Part shown: positions 8,157 to 11,828 of the stretch, piece by piece | How the letters are laid out: the number at the start of each line of letters is the position of its first letter | Position numbering within the stretch: the first letter of the stretch is position 1 | Assembly: GCA_031279305.1 (NCBI GenBank) | Contig: JAITIS010000068.1 | Span: 1-11,828 of the forward strand | Length of the DNA stretch: 11,828 nucleotides | Reading direction: 5' to 3' | Origin: Candidatus Margulisiibacteriota bacterium | GTDB taxonomy: Bacteria > Margulisbacteria > Termititenacia > Termititenacales > Termititenacaceae | Translations under genes and position numbers: made by a program | The notes under the pieces: model-generated | Told to the model about the DNA's origin: nothing | What the model saw: the letters and a program-made list of their open reading frames with translations, nothing else | Database searches by the model: none

Positions 8157-10269
8157 CCACGGAGATGATGCCGATAGACTGCACTTTTATCTGCGGGACG
8201 ATCTCATTGTAGGACAGCACCACGATATTCGGATAATTACGCTCCGTAAAGCGCTTGAAATGCGGACGCAGACGCGGCGAGCACAGCACGATGACCGGGC
8301 TGTTGATTTTCTTGAAATACGGCATATATTCCTGCAGCTGGGCAAGTATTTTCTCGCCCACCGAGGGATCGATAGCGAGGAAAGACCCGTATTCGGAATG
8401 GTGCAGTGAGCCGATCATCGTCTCCTCTAGACGCGGATCGATAGTCAGCACGGTAATCGTGTCGTCTTTATCCGCGTACTGCGAACAAACCTGTCTGGCC
8501 AGCGCCTGCCTGACGTATTCCGCCAGCAGACTGGTGTCGCGCGACACGTGCGCGTAGTCCGCCAGACGCTCCAGTATAGTCGATAGATCGCGGATTGATA
8601 TGCGTTCTTTTACCAGCAACTGCAATACTTTGTGCACCTGCCCCAGCGAAAGCATATCCGGCACCAGCTCGCGGACGATCGCCGCGTTGGTGTTTTTGAC
8701 CAGCTCTAACAGCGACTGCACGTTCTGGCGGGTCATTATTTCATCCGCGTGCTGTTTCACCACCTCGGTAAAATGATTGGCGATGTAGTCCACCGGCGAC
8801 ATCACCGTGAGGCCGGCTTCCTGCAGCTGCGGCAGAAAATCATCGACCACCCAAGCGCCGGGCAGTTTGGTCACCGGATCGACTGTCTCCTCAGCGGTGA
8901 TGTTTTTGGCCGAGAGATCCTGCACCGACTGCGGCACATAATGATAATTGACCAGCGCCACACCGTTGGAAACTTTGGTGCCGCGTATCTCCACGACATA
9001 TTCATTGGGCGGCAGGGACAGATCATCCATCACGCGCACGCCTGGAATCACAAAACCCAGTTCCTGCCCGATATGATAGCGGATCAGCGTGATGCGCTCC
9101 AGCAGCGGCCCATCCTGACTGGGATCGATGAGCGGCACCAAATTGCGGCCGGTTTTAAGCGCTATCGGATCCAGCGCCAGAGTGCTGAGCAGGCTCTCTG
9201 GTTTTTTCATCGCCTCTTTGGCCGCGTCATCGCCGCCGCCCATAGCCCGCCCTAGCTCGGCCATTTCAGCTTTGGCTTTGGCCCGGAAAATCAAAAAGGC
9301 CACCATCCCGGAAGCTCCAGCCAGCACCATAAATGGCGCGGTCGGCAAACCCGGTATGATGCCAAAAAGTCCCAGCACCATCGCGGTATAGGCAAAAGCC
9401 CGCGGCTGATTGCCCAGCTGGGTGATCAGGTCTGCGCCCAGCGAATCCGCGGAAGCAGATTTGGTCACAACCAAACCGGTGGCGATAGACACCAGCAGAG
9501 CCGGCACCTGACCGACCAGCCCGTCGCCGATAGTCAGTTTGAAAAAAATATTCATCGCTTCCTGCATTTCCATACCCTGCTGCATCACGCCGATGATGAG
9601 GCCGCCGATCAAATTGACGAATACGATCACGATGCCGGCGATCGCATCGCCGCGCACAAATTTATTGGCGCCGTCCATCGCGCCGAAAAACGTGGATTCT
9701 TTGGACAAATCTTCGCGGCGTTTTTTAGCCATATCGCCGTCGATCAGTCCGGCGTTTAGATCCGCGTCGATGGACATCTGTTTGCCGGGCATCGCGTCCA
9801 GAGTAAAACGCGCGGCCACCTCGGCCACGCGCTCGGCGCCTTTGGTGATCACGATGAAATTCACCAGCGTGATGATGGCAAAGATCACGCCGCCGACCAC
9901 GAAATTGCCGGCTGTCACAAAATTGGCAAAAGCCAGCACCACCTGCCCGTCAAAAGCCGCGCCTAGTCCCAGAATCAGCCGCGTCGAAGAAATATTGAGC
10001 GCCAGCCGAAACAGCGTCATCACCAGCACGATCGAAGGAAAAGACAGCAGGTCCAGCGATTTTTGCAGAAACATCGAGATCAACAGCATTACCACGCCGC
10101 TGGCAATAGAAGTCACCATCAAAATATCCAGCACGAAAGTAGGCAGAGGCACAATCATCATCGCAATGATGAGCACCAGAGCGCCGGCCACGCCTATGTC
10201 GCCGCCGCGGAAAATATCCCGCAGTCCGCCTGTTTTGACTGGCTGATCGCCTGTATTCGCCGCTACCAA
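8146..10269 (-). CDS. flhA: Flagellar biosynthesis protein FlhA
   Basis: FlhA forms the nonameric ring of the flagellar type III export gate in the inner membrane. It couples proton flow to export and docks chaperone-substrate complexes. The 707-residue protein has a hydrophobic N-terminal half (about 25-330) with several membrane segments and the FHIPEP-family signature in the cytoplasmic loop (about 136-208: VNFIVITKGAERVAEVAARF, then DAMPGKQMSIDADLNAGLI and REDLSKESTFFGAMDGA). The cytoplasmic domain (about 340-707) includes GVRVMDD and PxLRPHFKRF. Length is typical. It starts with TTG, fixed by AGGGGG seven bases upstream and an in-frame TAA 24 bases upstream with no ATG or GTG between. 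It follows flhB by 41 bases and overlaps lipM. Flagellar rather than injectisome FlhA is favoured by sequence feel; the pair alone does not prove it. Confidence 0.96.
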   Translation of the reverse strand: MVAANTGDQPVKTGGLRDIFRGGDIGVAGALVLIIAMMIVPLPTFVLDILMVTSIASGVVMLLISMFLQKSLDLLSFPSIVLVMTLFRLALNISSTRLILGLGAAFDGQVVLAFANFVTAGNFVVGGVIFAIITLVNFIVITKGAERVAEVAARFTLDAMPGKQMSIDADLNAGLIDGDMAKKRREDLSKESTFFGAMDGANKFVRGDAIAGIVIVFVNLIGGLIIGVMQQGMEMQEAMNIFFKLTIGDGLVGQVPALLVSIATGLVVTKSASADSLGADLITQLGNQPRAFAYTAMVLGLFGIIPGLPTAPFMVLAGASGMVAFLIFRAKAKAEMAELGRAMGGGDDAAKEAMKKPESLLSTLALDPIALKTGRNLVPLIDPSQDGPLLERITLIRYHIGQELGFVIPGVRVMDDLSLPPNEYVVEIRGTKVSNGVALVNYHYVPQSVQDLSAKNITAEETVDPVTKLPGAWVVDDFLPQLQEAGLTVMSPVDYIANHFTEVVKQHADEIMTRQNVQSLLELVKNTNAAIVRELVPDMLSLGQVHKVLQLLVKERISIRDLSTILERLADYAHVSRDTSLLAEYVRQALARQVCSQYADKDDTITVLTIDPRLEETMIGSLHHSEYGSFLAIDPSVGEKILAQLQEYMPYFKKINSPVIVLCSPRLRPHFKRFTERNYPNIVVLSYNEIVPQIKVQSIGIISVDEY

Positions 10270-10310
10270 AGAATTTCCCCCTGTAAGATATTAATAATTT
10301 AACATATTTT

Positions 10311-11408
10311 CTAATTATTCACCACTGGTTTATTCTTGTTTTTAGCCTTATTGCGGCCTAATTTGTAGACGAAAGCCAGCACTTCGGCAATGGCCCGGTA
10401 AAGCTCCGGGGGCACTTCTGCGCCGACCTCGGTCGTGTCGTGAATGCGCCAAGCCAACGCTTCGTTCTCCACTATCGGCACATAATGCGCCTCGGCTATT
10501 TCTTTGATCTCCCGCGCAAACAGCCGCTGGCCTTTGGCCAGCAGCACCGGCGCCCGGTCAATCTCCGGTTTGTAGCGGATAGCGCAGGCTAGATGCACCG
10601 GATTGGTCACGACCACATCCGCGCCCGGCACGGAGCCTTTTTGTCGGCGCTGGGACATTTCGCGCTGTTTTTGCCGCTGCGCCTGTTTAATCGTCGGATC
10701 GCCTTCCAGCCGCTTGTACTCTTCTTTGACTTCCTGTTTGGTCATCATCGCGTTTTTGTGAAATTCGTGCCGCTGATAAAAATAATCAAACAGCGCGATC
10801 ACCAGATAAAGCAGGCCGATTTTGGTGGCAATCTCCATTACCATTGTGCCGGTGAAAAGCATTATCGTAAAAGGCTCAAAAGCCATCGAGTTAATAACTG
10901 TGCCGATATATTTGGTAATAATGCTCAAAGTCACCAGCGCGACCAATATGATTTTGACCAGCGTGATCAGCACCTGCACCACGCCTTTAAGCGAAAAAAT
11001 TCTTTTGAGGCCGCTCAGCGGATTTATTTTGTTGAGATCGGGCTTCATCGACTCGCCGGAAAAAAGGAACTGGGTTTGGAGCATGCTGACTATGATAGTC
11101 ACCGCAAATATAGTGATGAGCAGCGTTAGAATGCTGGTGATGATCGTGGTGACCGAATAACCGAAAAGACCGGCAAAAGCGCCCATATCGATGTTGCGGG
11201 CGGTTGCAACCTGATTGAACATATCCTGCGCGAAACTCAAAAGCCTTACCCAGATTTTCTCGGCCTGCCCGGCAAAAGTACGGTAGGCCACTATGAGCAA
11301 AATCGCGGTGGTTACTTCTTTGGAATGGGCGACTTGGCCTTTTTTGCGCAGTTCCTGTAACTTATGGGGCGTCGGCTCCTCTGTTTTATCTCCGGACTCT
11401 TCCCCCAC
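10311..11408 (-). CDS. flhB: Flagellar biosynthesis protein FlhB
   Basis: FlhB is the substrate-specificity switch of the flagellar export gate. The 365 residues begin with the family start GDKTEEPTPHKLQELRKKGQ (6-25), then four hydrophobic segments (about 32-47, 82-110, 143-166 and 181-210), a charged linker (about 212-260) and the cytoplasmic autocleavage domain. The cleavage motif reads NPVH (269-272) instead of the usual NPTH. Asn269 and Pro270, between which the family self-cleaves, are kept. The C-terminal domain then runs as expected (AIRYKPEIDRAPVLLAKG; PELYRAIAEVLAFVYKL), with a short Lys/Asn-rich tail. The start is GTG at 11408, preceded by AGGGGG nine bases upstream. The gene is 25 bases downstream of rpmE and 41 upstream of flhA, all on one strand. 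Confidence 0.97.
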   Translation of the reverse strand: MGEESGDKTEEPTPHKLQELRKKGQVAHSKEVTTAILLIVAYRTFAGQAEKIWVRLLSFAQDMFNQVATARNIDMGAFAGLFGYSVTTIITSILTLLITIFAVTIIVSMLQTQFLFSGESMKPDLNKINPLSGLKRIFSLKGVVQVLITLVKIILVALVTLSIITKYIGTVINSMAFEPFTIMLFTGTMVMEIATKIGLLYLVIALFDYFYQRHEFHKNAMMTKQEVKEEYKRLEGDPTIKQAQRQKQREMSQRRQKGSVPGADVVVTNPVHLACAIRYKPEIDRAPVLLAKGQRLFAREIKEIAEAHYVPIVENEALAWRIHDTTEVGAEVPPELYRAIAEVLAFVYKLGRNKAKNKNKPVVNN

Positions 11409-11434
11409 TTAAAAAGACCCCCTAAAATCAGGGT
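11409..11434 (-). promoter_or_regulatory. rpmE-flhB junction: poly-G ribosome site with possible weak hairpin
   Basis: Read on the minus strand, the junction runs CCCTGATTTTAGGG, then GGTCTTTTT, then the flhB GTG. CCCT and AGGG can form a four-base stem with a six-base loop, and the 3' arm contains the flhB ribosome site AGGGGG. The stem is too short for an efficient terminator, but the T-run after it could make it a leaky one, and it could lower flhB translation relative to rpmE. Weak evidence. Confidence 0.3.
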
Positions 11435-11658
11435 TATTTTTTGGCTTTGACCGGCTTCTTGGCCGCTGCCAATTTTTTCATAAATTTATCCACGCGGCCT
11501 TCGGTGTCCAGAATTTTTTGCTTGCCGGTAAACAAAGGATGGCAGGCTGAACAAATATCCACGCGTATTTCTTTCAGCGTGGAGCCGGTCTTAAACTGCG
11601 CGCCGCAGGCGCAGGTGGCGATCACTTCATTATAATTCGGGTGAATTCCTTTTTGCAT
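11434..11658 (-). CDS. rpmE: 50S ribosomal protein L31 (zinc-binding form)
   Basis: L31 is a small protein of the 50S central protuberance that bridges the subunits. The 74-residue product starts MQKGIHPNYNEV, the family start, and has the zinc-ribbon cysteines C16, C18, C36 and C39 (CAC and CSAC), so it is the zinc-containing form rather than the zinc-independent paralogue made under zinc starvation. A Lys/Ala-rich tail follows (KKLAAAKKPVKAKK). The ATG at 11658 is supported by GAGG five bases upstream. The same frame is open for 21 more codons upstream, but that stretch has no family similarity and precedes the ribosome site. The gene heads the row rpmE-flhB-flhA-lipM, with gaps of 25 and 41 bases and one overlap. 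Confidence 0.97.
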   Translation of the reverse strand: MQKGIHPNYNEVIATCACGAQFKTGSTLKEIRVDICSACHPLFTGKQKILDTEGRVDKFMKKLAAAKKPVKAKK

Positions 11659-11728
11659 ATTTTCCTCTTTTTCTAAAAAATAACGTCTTCCGCCGGCCCT
11701 GCGCTTTACGCTGGCCGCCAAGCAAAAT

Positions 11729-11755
11729 ATTACAATACAAGGCCTTTTTTTACAA
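11729..11755 (-). promoter_or_regulatory. Candidate promoter of the rpmE-flhB-flhA-lipM operon
   Basis: On the minus strand TTGTAA (11755-11750) precedes TGTAAT (11734-11729) at 15 bases; using TTGTTG (11758-11753) the spacing is 18, and TAATAT (11732-11727) sits at 17 from TTGTAA. The AT-rich block between two GC-rich stretches makes this the likeliest promoter site, but the exact boxes are uncertain. The predicted leader before rpmE is about 65 bases. Confidence 0.4.
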
Positions 11756-11758
11756 CAA

Positions 11759-11828
11759 CGCGCTTTTGGGGCGACTCTGCCGGCGGAGACAGCGAAATAT
11801 TTTATACGGAGGGATTAAGCCTAAATTA
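11759..11828. other. Right-hand edge, no gene assigned
   Basis: A near-palindrome (GACTCTGCCGGCGGAGAC, 11773-11790) is followed by an AT-rich block and GGAGGG (11808-11813), which resembles a plus-strand ribosome site. No ATG, GTG or TTG follows it at suitable spacing inside the window, so a divergent gene starting just past the edge is possible but unproven. Confidence 0.2.

Noticed and set aside
9539..10246. 235-codon open frame antisense to flhA
   Set aside because: The product is a Ser/Thr/Ile/Pro-rich mirror of the membrane helices of FlhA, with no domain and no start signal.
11659..11721. N-terminal extension of rpmE by 21 codons
   Set aside because: The family start MQKGIHP is at 11658 with GAGG just upstream; the extension would include the ribosome site and has no similarity to L31.

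Overview
The window reads as chromosome from a flagellated, probably diderm bacterium. The signs are a core flagellar export pair (flhB, flhA), a lipoprotein with a signal peptidase II site, a large beta-helix surface-type protein, and housekeeping genes (uvrB, a four-domain S1 protein, der, rpmE). Base composition is close to balanced overall. A LipM-type octanoyltransferase and a short, four-domain S1 would fit a Terrabacteria-like or candidate-phylum lineage better than a proteobacterium. That is inference only; Margulisbacteria, Elusimicrobiota or Omnitrophota cannot be told apart from this stretch. I see no transposon, integrase, CRISPR array, toxin-antitoxin pair or defence gene.

Layout, left to right. 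(1) 1-2201, plus strand: the 3' part of a gene for a parallel beta-helix protein with an FnIII-like and a DUF11-like C-terminal module, closed by a clear intrinsic terminator (2204-2250). (2) 2352-2765, plus: a small lipoprotein of unknown function. Its stop codon overlaps the stop of the convergent uvrB. (3) 4711-2762, minus: uvrB, apparently expressed from a promoter placed so that its mRNA would be leaderless. (4) 4741-7513, plus: a transcription unit of tRNA-Leu(CAG), the S1-domain protein and der. It has a promoter back-to-back with that of uvrB and a terminator-like hairpin between promoter and tRNA. (5) 11658-7479, minus: rpmE, flhB, flhA and a lipM-like gene, tightly packed as one likely operon. 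Its last gene overlaps the end of der by 35 bp.

How the genes relate. The plus-strand unit 4741-7513 is translation-centred: a leucine tRNA, an mRNA-binding S1 protein and a ribosome-assembly GTPase. The minus-strand unit joins ribosomal protein L31 to the two large subunits of the flagellar export gate and to a lipoylation enzyme, an order I do not recognise as standard. UvrB sits alone between them.

No wholly new multi-gene system stands out. The most interesting observations are regulatory: the divergent promoter region with a near-palindromic shared -35 box, the hairpin plus U-tract at the start of the tRNA-Leu/S1/der transcript, and a leaderless uvrB. The abrupt GC shift inside the beta-helix gene is the best sign of modular exchange.
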